DNA from: Promethearchaeota archaeon
GTDB taxonomy: Archaea; Asgardarchaeota; Lokiarchaeia; Sigynarchaeales; SOKP01
NCBI GenBank assembly: GCA_019057975.1
Contig: JAHLWJ010000100.1
Span: forward strand, 1 to 14,405
Reading direction: 5' to 3'
Length of the DNA: 14,405 bases
The position numbers and the translations under genes were made by a program. The notes under the pieces are model-generated. The model was given only the letters and a program-made list of their open reading frames with translations, was not told the origin of the DNA and ran no database searches. This document shows, piece after piece, positions 1 through 7,353 of this stretch. Within the stretch, counting starts at the first letter, position 1, and each line of letters begins with the position of its first letter.

Positions 1-2
1 CA

Positions 3-173
3 CTCGCCGTAGGTTTAGCAAAAAAATTGATTGACAATTGTTATGGTAAAGATGTTTTTTTTGGGCTTGAATTAGAAACCTTGGTTAGTTCTCAATTACT
101 TCAAACAAAAGATGCAATGTCCGGAGCGCTCGCAAGATTGCAGAAAACTAAACCAAAATGGAGATCTAAGTAA
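3..173 (+). CDS. Enoyl-CoA hydratase/isomerase (crotonase) family protein, C-terminal end only
   Basis: The gene enters from the left edge; 56 codons and a TAA stop (171-173) are visible. The peptide starts LAVGLAKKLID and continues with FGLELE, LLQTKDAMSGALARL and KTKPKWRSK. This is the usual crotonase tail: helix, then LE..., then T-K-D-(A)-x-x-G-x-x-A-x-x-x-K-x-P-x-W. It would act on acyl-CoA thioesters, but the oxyanion-hole and catalytic residues lie outside the window, so hydratase, isomerase and other activities cannot be separated. Its stop lies 12 nt from the stop of the opposing crotonase gene, so two genes of the same superfamily are convergent. They do not look like a recent duplicate pair, because the tails differ clearly (QTKDAMSGALARLQK against RSKDFNESMRALKEK). 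Family assignment is fairly secure, specific function unknown. Confidence 0.75.
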   Translation, partial: LAVGLAKKLIDNCYGKDVFFGLELETLVSSQLLQTKDAMSGALARLQKTKPKWRSK

Positions 174-185
174 AAATCTTTTTAA

Positions 186-1007
186 TTATCGCCCAATAAA
201 AATAGGGTCCCTCTTTTCTTTTAATGCTCGCATGGATTCGTTAAAATCTTTTGATCTAAATGTTTTCCTTAAACTTTTATTTTCTAAATCTAATGTCTTA
301 TCTAAAATATCAATGAAGTAAGCGTGCATGGTTTTTTTCATTAGTTTTAGCGATAGAGATGGTCCTTGGGGAGGAATTAATCTCAAAGCTTGTTCTCTAG
401 CATATGGAATCAATTCATCTTTAGGTAAAACTTTATTCACAAGACCTAGCTCAAATGCTTTCTGGGCGGATATTTTATCGCCAAAAAAACATATTTCTTT
501 TGCTTTTTGGAATCCTACTAAAAAAGGCAACATAAAAGATGCACTAAATTCTGGGATGATGGCTCTCTTAGAAAAATAAAATCCCAACCAAGCATCCTCG
601 GCTATGTATATAAGATCTGCCCCAGATAATGGCATTGTAATGGCACCACCAATTGCTAATCCGTTTATCGCAGCAATAACAGGTTTAGTAAATTTCCAAA
701 GTGCCATACATAATTTTTTTTGGGCAATATCCATTAGATCTATTTCCATTTTAATCTCTTTTTGTATCTTTTCAAAATAATTCGGTTCAAAGTATCCTCC
801 GGATGAGAAGGCTCTCCCCTCAGGATTTCCTGTGATTATAAGGACTTTTGCGTCCTTATCTTTTTCCATATCCTCTAATACAGTATAAATTTCTAAAAAG
901 GTAACATAAGTAACAGCATTTCTTCTTTCAGGTCTGTTTATAGTAATTGTACAGATACCATTTTCTTCCTTTTCATAAGAAATATCCTCAAAATCTTCGA
1001 TATTCAT
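186..1007 (-). CDS. Crotonase-family enoyl-CoA hydratase/isomerase lacking both classical hydratase glutamates
   Basis: This 273-residue protein has the full length of a single-domain crotonase. Landmarks are NRPERRNAV (24-32), the first oxyanion-hole segment GRAFSSGG (64-71), KPVIAAINGLAIGGAI (108-123) with the second oxyanion-hole glycine, and a C-terminal SKDFNESMRALKEKRDPIF. Aligned to rat mitochondrial crotonase, the two catalytic glutamates (Glu144 and Glu164) fall on Met125 and Phe145. A glutamate is kept in IIPEFSASFMLP (Glu153), the position used by delta3-delta2-enoyl-CoA isomerases of the ECI2/PECI type. A hydratase is therefore unlikely and an isomerase or other CoA-thioester enzyme is more plausible; that is inference. 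It probably acts in the cytoplasm. It starts 40 nt after the threonine aldolase gene on the same strand, so the two may be co-transcribed, although the gap contains TTTTATAAAA and could hold its own promoter. Confidence 0.88.
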   Translation of the reverse strand: MNIEDFEDISYEKEENGICTITINRPERRNAVTYVTFLEIYTVLEDMEKDKDAKVLIITGNPEGRAFSSGGYFEPNYFEKIQKEIKMEIDLMDIAQKKLCMALWKFTKPVIAAINGLAIGGAITMPLSGADLIYIAEDAWLGFYFSKRAIIPEFSASFMLPFLVGFQKAKEICFFGDKISAQKAFELGLVNKVLPKDELIPYAREQALRLIPPQGPSLSLKLMKKTMHAYFIDILDKTLDLENKSLRKTFRSKDFNESMRALKEKRDPIFIGR

Positions 1008-1047
1008 TTTACCAACTTTATTTTTTGTTTTATAAAATAAATTTTTG

Positions 1048-2097
1048 CTATAAATTCTTTTTTAAAGTGAGCCCAATTTGCTCGATACTAAGTTTAATAT
1101 CATCTTCGTTAATTCCGTAATGAGTGACAAACCTAATTTTTTGTTTACTAATATTAAATGCGAGTATTCCAGCATCATGAAGTTGAGTAATTATTCTCTG
1201 GATTTTCACCTCTTCCAACAACTCAACGATCACAATATTAGTGTCTGGAGGATGAACCTTTATGAGTAAGTTAAAAGTCTTTAATCCATCAGCAAGTAGT
1301 TTCGCATTTTTATGATCTTCATCAAGTCTATTTATCCAATTAGGTTCTAGCGCAATGAGTCCAAAAGCAGCAATAATACCAGCTTGACGCATTCCTCCTC
1401 CAAGCATTTTACGAAACTTCCTTGCTTTAATAATGGTTTTTTCAGAACCCGCTACAATCGATCCTACAGGACATGAAAGCCCTTTAGACAAACAAAACAT
1501 TACACTATCTACATGTTTGGTAAATTTCGTAACTGGTACACTCAATCCTACTGCTGCGTTAAATATTCTCGCGCCATCTAAGTGAAATTTTAGTTCATTT
1601 TCCTTCGCAAATTCTTTCATTCTCCTTAAAACATCAATGCCAATTATGGTACCCCCATGATGATTATGAGTATTCTCTGTGCACAATAATGATGATGGAG
1701 GCTTATGTATATTCTGCTTATCTCTAATTAGAGATTGTAGATGCTCAAAAGAGGGAACACCTTTATTCGAAGAATATGTTCTTATCATCAATCCTCCTAT
1801 CCTTGCTGCATTCCCGACTTCATTACCATATATATGACTTAATTCCTCCACTAATATTTCATCACCCGGCTTTGTTTGCGAGAGTAATGACACTAAATTG
1901 CCCTGAGTTCCCGAAGTTACTAATAGAGCAGCTTCTTTTCCGACAAGTTTGGCAGCTTTTTCTTCTAATTCATTAACAGTAGGATCCTCGCCCTCTACAT
2001 CATCTCCAAGTTGTGAATTTCCCATTGACTTTACAAATTCCCACATTTCAGGAGATGGTTTGGTAACCGTATCAGATCTTAAATCAATTATTTTCAT
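1048..2097 (-). CDS. ltaE: Low-specificity L-threonine aldolase, PLP fold type I
   Basis: The protein (349 aa, usual family length) opens with IDLRSDTVTKPSPEM, the hallmark N-terminus of L-threonine/L-allo-threonine aldolases. It has GDDVEGEDPTVNELE (31-45), TSGTQGNLVSLL (61-72), SHIY (His89), THNHHGGTI (143-151), the PLP-ring aspartate in HLDGARIFNAA (Asp174) and the PLP-binding lysine in CLSKGLSCPVGSIVAGS (Lys205). The family cleaves L-threonine or beta-hydroxy-amino acids to glycine plus an aldehyde, reversibly, in the cytoplasm. All expected cofactor residues are present, so it should be active; specificity for threonine, allo-threonine, phenylserine or hydroxyaspartate cannot be read. 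The gene is divergent from the small monooxygenase-fold gene at 2293. An A/T-rich ACTTAAAAT element (2118-2126, read on the minus strand) about 25 nt before the ATG could be a TATA box for a nearly leaderless transcript. Confidence 0.93.
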   Translation of the reverse strand: MKIIDLRSDTVTKPSPEMWEFVKSMGNSQLGDDVEGEDPTVNELEEKAAKLVGKEAALLVTSGTQGNLVSLLSQTKPGDEILVEELSHIYGNEVGNAARIGGLMIRTYSSNKGVPSFEHLQSLIRDKQNIHKPPSSLLCTENTHNHHGGTIIGIDVLRRMKEFAKENELKFHLDGARIFNAAVGLSVPVTKFTKHVDSVMFCLSKGLSCPVGSIVAGSEKTIIKARKFRKMLGGGMRQAGIIAAFGLIALEPNWINRLDEDHKNAKLLADGLKTFNLLIKVHPPDTNIVIVELLEEVKIQRIITQLHDAGILAFNISKQKIRFVTHYGINEDDIKLSIEQIGLTLKKNL

Positions 2098-2292
2098 TCT
2101 AACTAGATCATGCGAATTTTAAGTATGATAATTAATCATATTACAAAAAAATTAGTAGAAAATTAGGTAAAAAAATAAGGATTTGAGAAAGTTGTTCGTA
2201 CTAATTCTATATCACTCTTTATTCTCACCAATAATATTAATTAATAAGGTGAGTTATACTATTCCAACTACATTTATTTGGAAAGATTTAAA

Positions 2293-2583
2293 ATGGTTTC
2301 GTTAATTGCTACATTTACTGTAAAGGAAGGAAAAATGGAAGAAGCAATCGAAGTAGTAAAGGAAATAGTTCCTAAAGTAAAAGAATCTGAGCCAGGAACC
2401 TTAGCTTATATTGCGCATACAATAAAAGGGAGAAAAAATAAAAACTCAATCGTATTTTACGAAAAATATGTTGATGATGCGGCTATGAAGGAGCATACTG
2501 ATAAAATAGGAACTACCCTCGCAAAGTTTTTGCCTTTATGTGAACCAGGCGTAGATCTTAAAACTTGTTTCGAAATTGAATAA
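2293..2583 (+). CDS. Antibiotic biosynthesis monooxygenase (ABM) / YgiN-type small protein
   Basis: This 96-residue protein starts at ATG 2293; the upstream in-frame TTG at 2278 adds only MERFK and is less likely. The ABM ferredoxin-like fold is recognisable: beta strand VSLIATFTVKEGKMEEAIEV, helix VVKEIVPKVKESEPGTLAY, strand SIVFYEKYVDDAAMKEH and the helix following the conserved His. These dimeric proteins include quinol monooxygenases (YgiN) and heme-degrading or unknown-function members. No cofactor site is evident here. The tail CEPGVDLKTCFEIE carries two cysteines in the last 15 residues. The gene stands alone: divergent from threonine aldolase and closed by a T10 tract. TTATACTA near 2254-2261 is a possible TATA box 30-40 nt before the start. 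Fold assignment is fairly sure, function unknown. Confidence 0.8.
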   Translation: MVSLIATFTVKEGKMEEAIEVVKEIVPKVKESEPGTLAYIAHTIKGRKNKNSIVFYEKYVDDAAMKEHTDKIGTTLAKFLPLCEPGVDLKTCFEIE

Positions 2584-2589
2584 TTTACC

Positions 2590-2599
2590 TTTTTTTTTT
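2590..2599 (+). terminator. T10 tract after the ABM-protein gene
   Basis: An uninterrupted run of ten T begins 7 nt after the stop codon, with no GC-rich hairpin before it. Archaeal RNA polymerase terminates at such bare T-tracts, so this is a plausible terminator for the plus-strand gene. Confidence 0.55.
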
Positions 2600-2700
2600 A
2601 TTTCCTCTGATCATAGACCCGAATCGCAGTTCGCTTATGTATGATGTCTAATACCTTAGAAATAAGTGAAAAGTTAATATTATGTCTAAAAGTTAGATAT
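2598..2700 (-). pseudogene. Remnant of the 3' end of a HisM/ArtQ-type ABC permease gene
   Basis: Read on the minus strand, one frame gives INFSLISKVLDIIHKRTAI followed by RVYDQRK and a TAA stop (2598-2600). The intact permease at 5127-5867 ends ITIAIISKGLDILHKRTGI then PGL, so ISK-LDI-HKRT-I is shared. DNA similarity is also visible on the plus strand: CTAATACCTTAGAAATAA here against CTAATCCCTTAGAAATAA in the intact gene. Upstream of this block the similarity fades and no open frame continues, so only the last 25-35 codons survive. It has no start codon and cannot encode a transporter. The stretch 2701-2939, up to the aminotransferase, contains nothing I recognise except A/T-rich sequence that must hold that gene's promoter (ATTAAATAAA at 2901-2910 or AAATTTAAAT at 2916-2925). 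Confidence 0.7.
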
Positions 2701-2939
2701 TTTTTAAAAAAAAGAATGGAAGCTTGGGTATATGTGAACTTTCATTGTCGTTTAGTTTTCAGAACAAGGGTAATAGCTCTTGTGAAACGAATTGCATTCA
2801 TGACTTTATATAATATTTTGTTTAGGTAAGATTATTATCCTTTTTCAATCATTTGACGATTAAAGTATAAAAATGTTTGATGAATTTAAGATCTATAGTT
2901 ATTAAATAAATCTCTAAATTTAAATGGGAAAATTGTAAA

Positions 2940-4067
2940 ATGCCAAAATTTCAACCTTTTCTTATGGAACGTTGGATGTCTAAGTTTGAGCAGGAAGTTG
3001 ATTTTAACCTATCCGAAAGTGGAGTTCACCCAATTTTGCTCAGTGAATTGTTGTCAGATGATCCTGATTACATTAACGATTTACTTGCTACAGATCTGAA
3101 TTACCCACATGTTGAGGGTATTCCCGAATTACGGGAAAATATAGCAGCTTTATATGATGGAGCTACCACGAAAAACATCCTTGTTACAACAGGAGCGATT
3201 GAAGCGAATTACAATGCAACTTGTACACTACTCACCCCAAATGATGAAATAGTTATGATGTTACCAAATTATATGCAAATTTGGGGTATTGCTCAGAACC
3301 AAGGTTTCAAAATAAAACCATTCCACCTACTTGAAGAAAATGGTTGGGCACCTGACTTAGTTGAATTAGATAAGGTTGTCTCCAAGAAAACTAAACTTAT
3401 TGCCATCTGCAATCCTAACAACCCTACAGGTTACATCCTGAGTGAAAATGAAATGGATAGTATAACTGCTATAGCAGACCGAGTTAACGCATGGATTTTA
3501 GCAGATGAAGTATACATTGGTGCTGAACGATTAAGAGATGATGAAACGCCTTCCTTTTATGGACGCTATGATAAAGTGATAGCAATAGGTAGCATGAGTA
3601 AAGCTTATGGCTTACCTGGGCTTCGTATTGGATGGGCGGTTGCACCTACTGAAACCATAGGGGATATTTGGGCACGACATGAATACACTACAATTAGTGC
3701 TACAATGTTATCAAACAAACTTGCTGCAATTGCGTTGTCTCCAAAGGTAAGACCACGAATTATTCAGCGTACTCGTAATTTCATTCGACAAGGTTATCCT
3801 ATTCTTCAACGATGGATGGATAGCCATGAAAATATTTTTAGCGTTATCCCTTCACAAGCTGCCGCAATCGCATTCGTTCGCTATCATTTAGACATCAATT
3901 CCACTGAATTTGCAGAACGCTTGCGTAAGGAGAAGAGTGTTTTCATTGTGCCAGGTGACCATTTTGGTATGGATAAATTTTTTCGGATAAGTTTTGGATT
4001 ACCACCAGATTACCTTACATCAGGACTTAATCGCATACACGAATTAATCATAGAATTAAAGAAATAG
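2940..4067 (+). CDS. PLP-dependent class I/II aminotransferase
   Basis: This cytoplasmic enzyme has 375 aa and complete fold type I aminotransferase machinery. The N-terminal part has FNLSESGVHP and LNYPHVEGIPELRENIA (53-69), then TTGAIEANYNA (83-93), CNPNNPTGYI (157-166) with the PLP asparagine, ADEVYIGAE (188-196; Asp189, Tyr192), the lysine motif SMSKAYGLPGLRIGW (218-232; Lys221, phosphate-contacting Arg229), and a C-terminal FFRISFG (Arg349) that normally grips the substrate alpha-carboxylate. The family moves an amino group between an amino acid and a 2-oxo acid. The short N-terminus and the lysine motif resemble capreomycidine-synthase-like and other VioD-type branches as much as classical AspC, so the substrate is open. 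It stands alone on the plus strand between a permease remnant and the truncated argG. No strong Shine-Dalgarno precedes the ATG. Confidence 0.9.
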   Translation: MPKFQPFLMERWMSKFEQEVDFNLSESGVHPILLSELLSDDPDYINDLLATDLNYPHVEGIPELRENIAALYDGATTKNILVTTGAIEANYNATCTLLTPNDEIVMMLPNYMQIWGIAQNQGFKIKPFHLLEENGWAPDLVELDKVVSKKTKLIAICNPNNPTGYILSENEMDSITAIADRVNAWILADEVYIGAERLRDDETPSFYGRYDKVIAIGSMSKAYGLPGLRIGWAVAPTETIGDIWARHEYTTISATMLSNKLAAIALSPKVRPRIIQRTRNFIRQGYPILQRWMDSHENIFSVIPSQAAAIAFVRYHLDINSTEFAERLRKEKSVFIVPGDHFGMDKFFRISFGLPPDYLTSGLNRIHELIIELKK

Positions 4068-4180
4068 TATTAGCATATCTCAAACTTACATAATTGAAAA
4101 CAGTTTTATGTAAATAAAGGAATTCTTGTATTGTTAGCTCAATATCCCTAGAGCACCTTAAATCAACATATCTCATATAA

Positions 4181-4711
4181 TTAATTAAAGAACTGCATAA
4201 GGTTGGTTGTAAACATGGAATAGGAAGAGTTAACCATATGGAAGATCGAGCTATTGGATTAAAATCAAGAGAAGTATATGAAGTTCCAGCAGCCTTAATT
4301 ATAATTAAAGCTCATAAAGATCTTGAAAAGTATGTATGTACAAAACATGAAAATTCGTTTAAAGCTATGGTTGATCAAAGATGGACAGAATTGACTTATG
4401 AGGGCTTATGGGTTGACCCACTAAGAGACGCATTAGAAGCATTCATTAATGTTATGAATCAAAAAGTAACAGGAAATGTGAAAATGAAATTATTTAAAGG
4501 AAATGCTAGTGTTGTTTCAAGAGAATCTCCGTATGGATTATATAATTTAAATTTAGCTACATACGATACTAGTAGTACATTTAATCAAAAATTTAGTTAT
4601 GGATTTATTCCATTATGGGGTTTACAAAGTGAGATTGGGTTTCAAGTTAAAAATACCATTAAATCATTAGAAAGATATACAAAAAAAACTCAAGTAGAGA
4701 TAATTAAATAA
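4181..4711 (+). pseudogene. argG: Truncated argininosuccinate synthase gene, C-terminal domain only
   Basis: Only the C-terminal synthetase/multimerisation part of ArgG is present. From ATG 4238 there are 157 residues including EDRAIGLKSREVYEVP, AHKDLEKYV, YEGLWVDPLRDALEAFI, VTGNVKMKLFKGNA, RESPYGLYN, LATYD and GFIPLWGLQSEIG, all standard ArgG blocks. Homology also runs upstream of that ATG in the same frame: LIKELHKVGCKHGIGRVNH (codons from 4181) matches the LN-iGgkhGiGR segment, with a TAA at 4178-4180 where a glutamate codon would be expected. About 240 N-terminal residues, including the ATP pyrophosphatase loop, are absent. ArgG joins citrulline and aspartate using ATP, so this fragment cannot do it. 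The remaining frame has no internal stop or frameshift, which suggests recent truncation. Expression of a stand-alone domain cannot be excluded. Confidence 0.85.
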
Positions 4712-4750
4712 AAAAAATATTAAGACAATAAATTTGTTAAAGAAAAGAAC

Positions 4751-4755
4751 GAGGT
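4751..4755 (+). promoter_or_regulatory. Ribosome binding site (GAGGT) of RAM protein copy 1
   Basis: GAGGT lies 7 nt before ATG 4763. It fixes the start of this short gene and shows that copy 1, unlike copy 2 at 12724, has a working translation start. Confidence 0.6.
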
Positions 4756-4762
4756 ATTTTAA

Positions 4763-5047
4763 ATGTATTATCGAGGGTATATATTAATTCGATTAAAGGT
4801 AATTGGTACTGAATGGAAAGTTGTTGATAAACTAAATGGTTTAAAATCTATAGAATCAGAAGGAGATTGGAAAATAACATATGCTACTCCCATTTATGGA
4901 GGATGGGATGTAATTGTTGAATGCTCATTTAGCAAACTAAAGGATTTAGATAAAATTGTTACCTTCTGTAGAGTCGATAAAGACTTATCTCAATGGATCG
5001 AAGAAACAACTACTCTAATGGGCTCCAAAAATGATTACCCTAGTTAA
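4763..5047 (+). CDS. Stand-alone Lrp/AsnC effector-type (RAM) domain protein, copy 1
   Basis: This 94-residue protein has the length and pattern of a RAM (regulation of amino acid metabolism) domain without a helix-turn-helix: strand YYRGYILIRLKV, helix EWKVVDKLNGLKSI, strands WKITYATPIYGGWDVIVECSF, helix SKLKDLDKIVTFCRV and the final strand-like WIEETTTLMGSKND. RAM domains are ligand-binding, oligomerising folds that bind amino acids in Lrp/AsnC regulators; stand-alone versions are known in archaea. It may sense or bind an amino acid, or partner with an Lrp-type DNA-binding protein coded elsewhere. It follows the argG remnant by 51 nt and converges with the transporter operon. An N-truncated close paralogue lies at 12724-12980. 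Domain assignment is moderately sure, the role is inference. Confidence 0.72.
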   Translation: MYYRGYILIRLKVIGTEWKVVDKLNGLKSIESEGDWKITYATPIYGGWDVIVECSFSKLKDLDKIVTFCRVDKDLSQWIEETTTLMGSKNDYPS

Positions 5048-5084
5048 TTAATATATCTAGTTTTAAATGGAGTTTGGAAATAAT

Positions 5085-5093
5085 AAAAAAAAA
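5085..5093 (-). terminator. T9 tract (minus strand) after the ABC transporter operon
   Basis: Nine A on the plus strand (T9 on the minus strand) lie about 35 nt past the stop codon of the last transporter gene, with no stem-loop. This is a plausible archaeal-type terminator in the 79-nt gap between the converging RAM gene and operon. Confidence 0.45.
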
Positions 5094-5126
5094 TAGAAAT
5101 TTAATAATTATTTATCCTGTTAAATA

Positions 5127-5867
5127 CTATAAACCTGGAATTCCTGTTCGTTTGTGAAGAATATCTAATCCCTTAGAAATAATTGCAATGGTAATAAGAA
5201 AAATGATTGCAACAATGATATATGTAGTTAATGATATAAATGAAACTGCCACAATACTTTTTGCCTGAGCAAAAAGTTCTGTAGCGCCAATTAAAGAAAC
5301 TACAACAGTGTATTTAGGTAGATAAGCAGCTTCGTTAGACCAAGCAGGGATAACACGACGTAAAGCTTGTGGTAATACAATATGACGAATACCAGATAAA
5401 CGTGACATTCCTATCGATTGGGCAGCCATTAATTGTTCCGCATCCACAGACATCATAGAACCTCGGAAATATTCAGCCTGATAAGCTGTACTATTAAGGC
5501 TAAGTGCGACAATACTAAAGAGAACTCGGTGGTTCAAAAAAATAAATGTAATATCCTTATCAAGCATTTTAAATTCAGTTAGAAAATTCCAAGATCCCAC
5601 AGGTATATTTAAGCCATAAAAGATGAAAAATAATTGAGCAATCAAAGGAGTACCTCTAATAAATTCAATGTACGCTGCAGCTACTCGTGAAAATACTACA
5701 CCCCCGTATTGTCGAAGAAGAGAAAGAAAAAGACCAAAAAAGAAGCCTATCATAAGTGCCCATCCATATAACCACATTGTTGAAAGAAAGCCGGAGAAAA
5801 TACGATCCCAATATCCAAGTACGGTTAAAAATTCCTCAATAGGATTGGTTTGTCCTTGAAATATCAC
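5127..5867 (-). CDS. Polar amino acid ABC transporter permease (HisM/ArtQ/EhuD type)
   Basis: This 246-aa integral membrane subunit has roughly five hydrophobic segments, the first at about residues 28-50. RGTPLIAQLFFIFYG (71-85) is the family's conserved block after the first segments. The cytoplasmic EAA loop that docks onto the ATPase is EQLMAAQSIGMSRLSGIRHIVLPQALRR (144-171), with the invariant Gly and LP. With the other permease it would form a heterodimeric pore for a polar amino acid. The start is GTG 5865-5867, which overlaps the TGA of the ATPase gene by 4 nt (GTGA), implying translational coupling. An insert of about 20 residues (VGSWNFLTEFKMLDKDITFIF) between membrane segments is longer than in the partner permease. 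Two decayed relatives of this gene lie at 2598-2700 and 11968-12300. Confidence 0.93.
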   Translation of the reverse strand: MIFQGQTNPIEEFLTVLGYWDRIFSGFLSTMWLYGWALMIGFFFGLFLSLLRQYGGVVFSRVAAAYIEFIRGTPLIAQLFFIFYGLNIPVGSWNFLTEFKMLDKDITFIFLNHRVLFSIVALSLNSTAYQAEYFRGSMMSVDAEQLMAAQSIGMSRLSGIRHIVLPQALRRVIPAWSNEAAYLPKYTVVVSLIGATELFAQAKSIVAVSFISLTTYIIVAIIFLITIAIISKGLDILHKRTGIPGL

Positions 5868-6625
5868 TTATTTTCTTCCTCGTCAGTAAATTTTAGAATA
5901 TCTTCATGAGTTCCATATAGTACTTTAAGCTGTTTTAGAAATTTCTTCACACGATCAGATTCAGGCGAGACAAAGAAATGTTGAGGTGCACCGCGTTCTA
6001 CAACAACACCCTCATCGAGGAAGATCATTTCTGAAGCGACTGCCCTCGCAAATCCCATCTCATGAGTCACTACTATCATTGTAGTACCCATTTTTGCTAT
6101 ATCAAGCATTACTTGAAGTACTTCACCAATTAATTCAGGATCCAAAGCAGAAGTTGGCTCATCAAATAAAATTACATCAGGTTCCATAGCTAAAGCGCGT
6201 GCAATGCCGATGCGTTGCTGTTGACCACCAGAAAGTTGAGCTGGATAATGATCTGCCCATTCTACCATTTTAACCCATTGTAAAACTTCAAGCGATTTAG
6301 CACGAGCTTCTTCTTTTGATAAACCTTTTACGCGACGAAGCCCAATACTTACATTATCTACTGCTTTAAGATGGGCAAATAAATTGAAATGTTGAAATAC
6401 CATCCCTATTCTAGTTCGCATTGCATTAAGATTAACTCCAGGAGCGTTTATATTCTCTCCATTTAGGAAAATCCCTCCTTTATCTGGAGGGTTTAACATA
6501 TTGATACACCGAAGTAATGTACTTTTACCGGAACCACTAGGTCCAAAAATGACTTTAACTTCCTTCTCAGCTAACTCGAAGGAAACTCCTTTAAGTACTT
6601 GTAAATCTTTATAAGATTTCCACAC
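5864..6625 (-). CDS. Polar amino acid ABC transporter ATP-binding protein (GlnQ/HisP/EhuA type)
   Basis: This cytoplasmic ATPase energises the importer. Counting from GTG 6625 it has Walker A GPSGSGKST (28-36), Q-loop Gln78 in MVFQHFNLF, the signature LSGGQQQR (131-138), Walker B VILFDE (151-156), a D-loop SALD, and switch His188 in VVTHEM. NAPGVNLNAMRTRIGMVFQ is typical of the polar-amino-acid subfamily. I give the first usable GTG as the conservative start, but it cuts into the first beta strand. The same frame continues upstream as SEPVIRVADV, and an excellent Shine-Dalgarno sits before an ATC codon at 6655-6653, exactly where relatives have their Met. The true protein may thus be 10 residues longer. 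It sits between the two permease genes and shares a 4-nt overlap with the downstream one. Confidence 0.95.
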   Translation of the reverse strand: MWKSYKDLQVLKGVSFELAEKEVKVIFGPSGSGKSTLLRCINMLNPPDKGGIFLNGENINAPGVNLNAMRTRIGMVFQHFNLFAHLKAVDNVSIGLRRVKGLSKEEARAKSLEVLQWVKMVEWADHYPAQLSGGQQQRIGIARALAMEPDVILFDEPTSALDPELIGEVLQVMLDIAKMGTTMIVVTHEMGFARAVASEMIFLDEGVVVERGAPQHFFVSPESDRVKKFLKQLKVLYGTHEDILKFTDEEENK

Positions 6626-6657
6626 ATCAGCTACTCGTATTACAGGTTCTGAGATAT

Positions 6658-7335
6658 CTAACCACCTCCCATTCCCAATTCTTTAAGTTTCTTAGCCTGT
6701 CTCTCACCAAATAATCTCGTTATTGGATACGTCAATAGAAAATAAATAATTGCTAGAATACCAATTGATAGAGTCCAAAATCCTCTGAAAGCATATGAAA
6801 AATCATAGGCAGCTTTAGTTAGCTCTACTACTCCAACTGCATAGGCGAAAGATGAATCTTTTACGACAACCGCGTATTCGTTAGACCAACTAGGTACCGC
6901 TAACCTTATAGCTTGAGGAAATACAATATGGCGGAAAGCTTGGAAACTACTCATCCCCACTGCACGTGCAGCTTCTGTTTGCTCAGGAGATACAGACAAA
7001 ATGGCTCCTCGAAAAATTTGTGATTGATAAGCACCACTTCGAAGACCAAGCGCTAAAATAATACTTGCTATAGGTCTTTGAATAGGATCTAAGAACCAAA
7101 ATAATCCAGTAAAACCGTAGGCGAATATGTAAATTAGAATTAGAATGGGGATACCTCGGAAGATCTTCTCATACCCACTAGCTACCCATCCTAGTTCTAT
7201 ACCCCCGTAAACACGCATAAGTGCTAACAATAGTCCTAGCAAAAATCCGAATAATAGACCTAAAGCTGTGAGGAGCAATGTTTGGGCTAGTCCCTTTTCG
7301 AGAATATAAAAAAAAATTTCTGCGAGATCTGGCAT
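6658..7335 (-). CDS. Polar amino acid ABC transporter permease (HisQ/EhuC type)
   Basis: This 225-aa membrane protein begins at ATG 7335, 18 nt after the binding-protein gene. Hydrophobic segments lie near residues 17-40 and 60-80, plus three in the C-terminal half. FRGIPILILIYIFAYG (59-74) matches the conserved RG-P block. The EAA loop is EQTEAARAVGMSSFQAFRHIVFPQAIR (118-144) with Gly127 and the Pro at 140. It pairs with the permease at 5127-5867 to form the translocation pore. The N-terminal sequence TLLLTALGLLFGFLLGLLLALMRVYGGIEL is mirrored by the remnant at 8409-8622, which shows that remnant came from a gene of this type. The C-terminus KELGMGGG is encoded by the region that also carries the ribosome binding site of the ATPase gene. 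Confidence 0.93.
   Translation of the reverse strand: MPDLAEIFFYILEKGLAQTLLLTALGLLFGFLLGLLLALMRVYGGIELGWVASGYEKIFRGIPILILIYIFAYGFTGLFWFLDPIQRPIASIILALGLRSGAYQSQIFRGAILSVSPEQTEAARAVGMSSFQAFRHIVFPQAIRLAVPSWSNEYAVVVKDSSFAYAVGVVELTKAAYDFSYAFRGFWTLSIGILAIIYFLLTYPITRLFGERQAKKLKELGMGGG
6664..6669 (-). promoter_or_regulatory. Strong ribosome binding site (GGAGGT) pointing to an ATC start for the ATPase
   Basis: On the minus strand GGGAGGTGGT overlaps the last codons of the upstream permease. Eight nt after GGAGGT comes ATC TCA GAA CCT, in frame with the ATPase. No ATG, GTG or TTG lies at a suitable distance, and the next GTG is 38 nt away (6625). The site therefore supports non-canonical initiation at 6655 or an ATG-to-ATC change. 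Confidence 0.6.
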
Positions 7336-7353
7336 TTTATTTATCCTATAATG

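Noticed and set aside
328..579. Plus-strand open frames opposite the crotonase, threonine aldolase, OCD and peptidase genes
   Set aside because: They are antisense to well-supported genes with complete catalytic motifs and resemble nothing known, so I regard them as shadows.
2278..2292. TTG start for the ABM-fold protein
   Set aside because: It adds only MERFK before a well-placed ATG at 2293, where the family's first beta strand begins. The extension has no support.
2641..2829. A 62-codon plus-strand open frame between the ABM gene and the aminotransferase
   Set aside because: It has no family resemblance and no ribosome binding site. Its first third is antisense to the permease remnant at 2598-2700.
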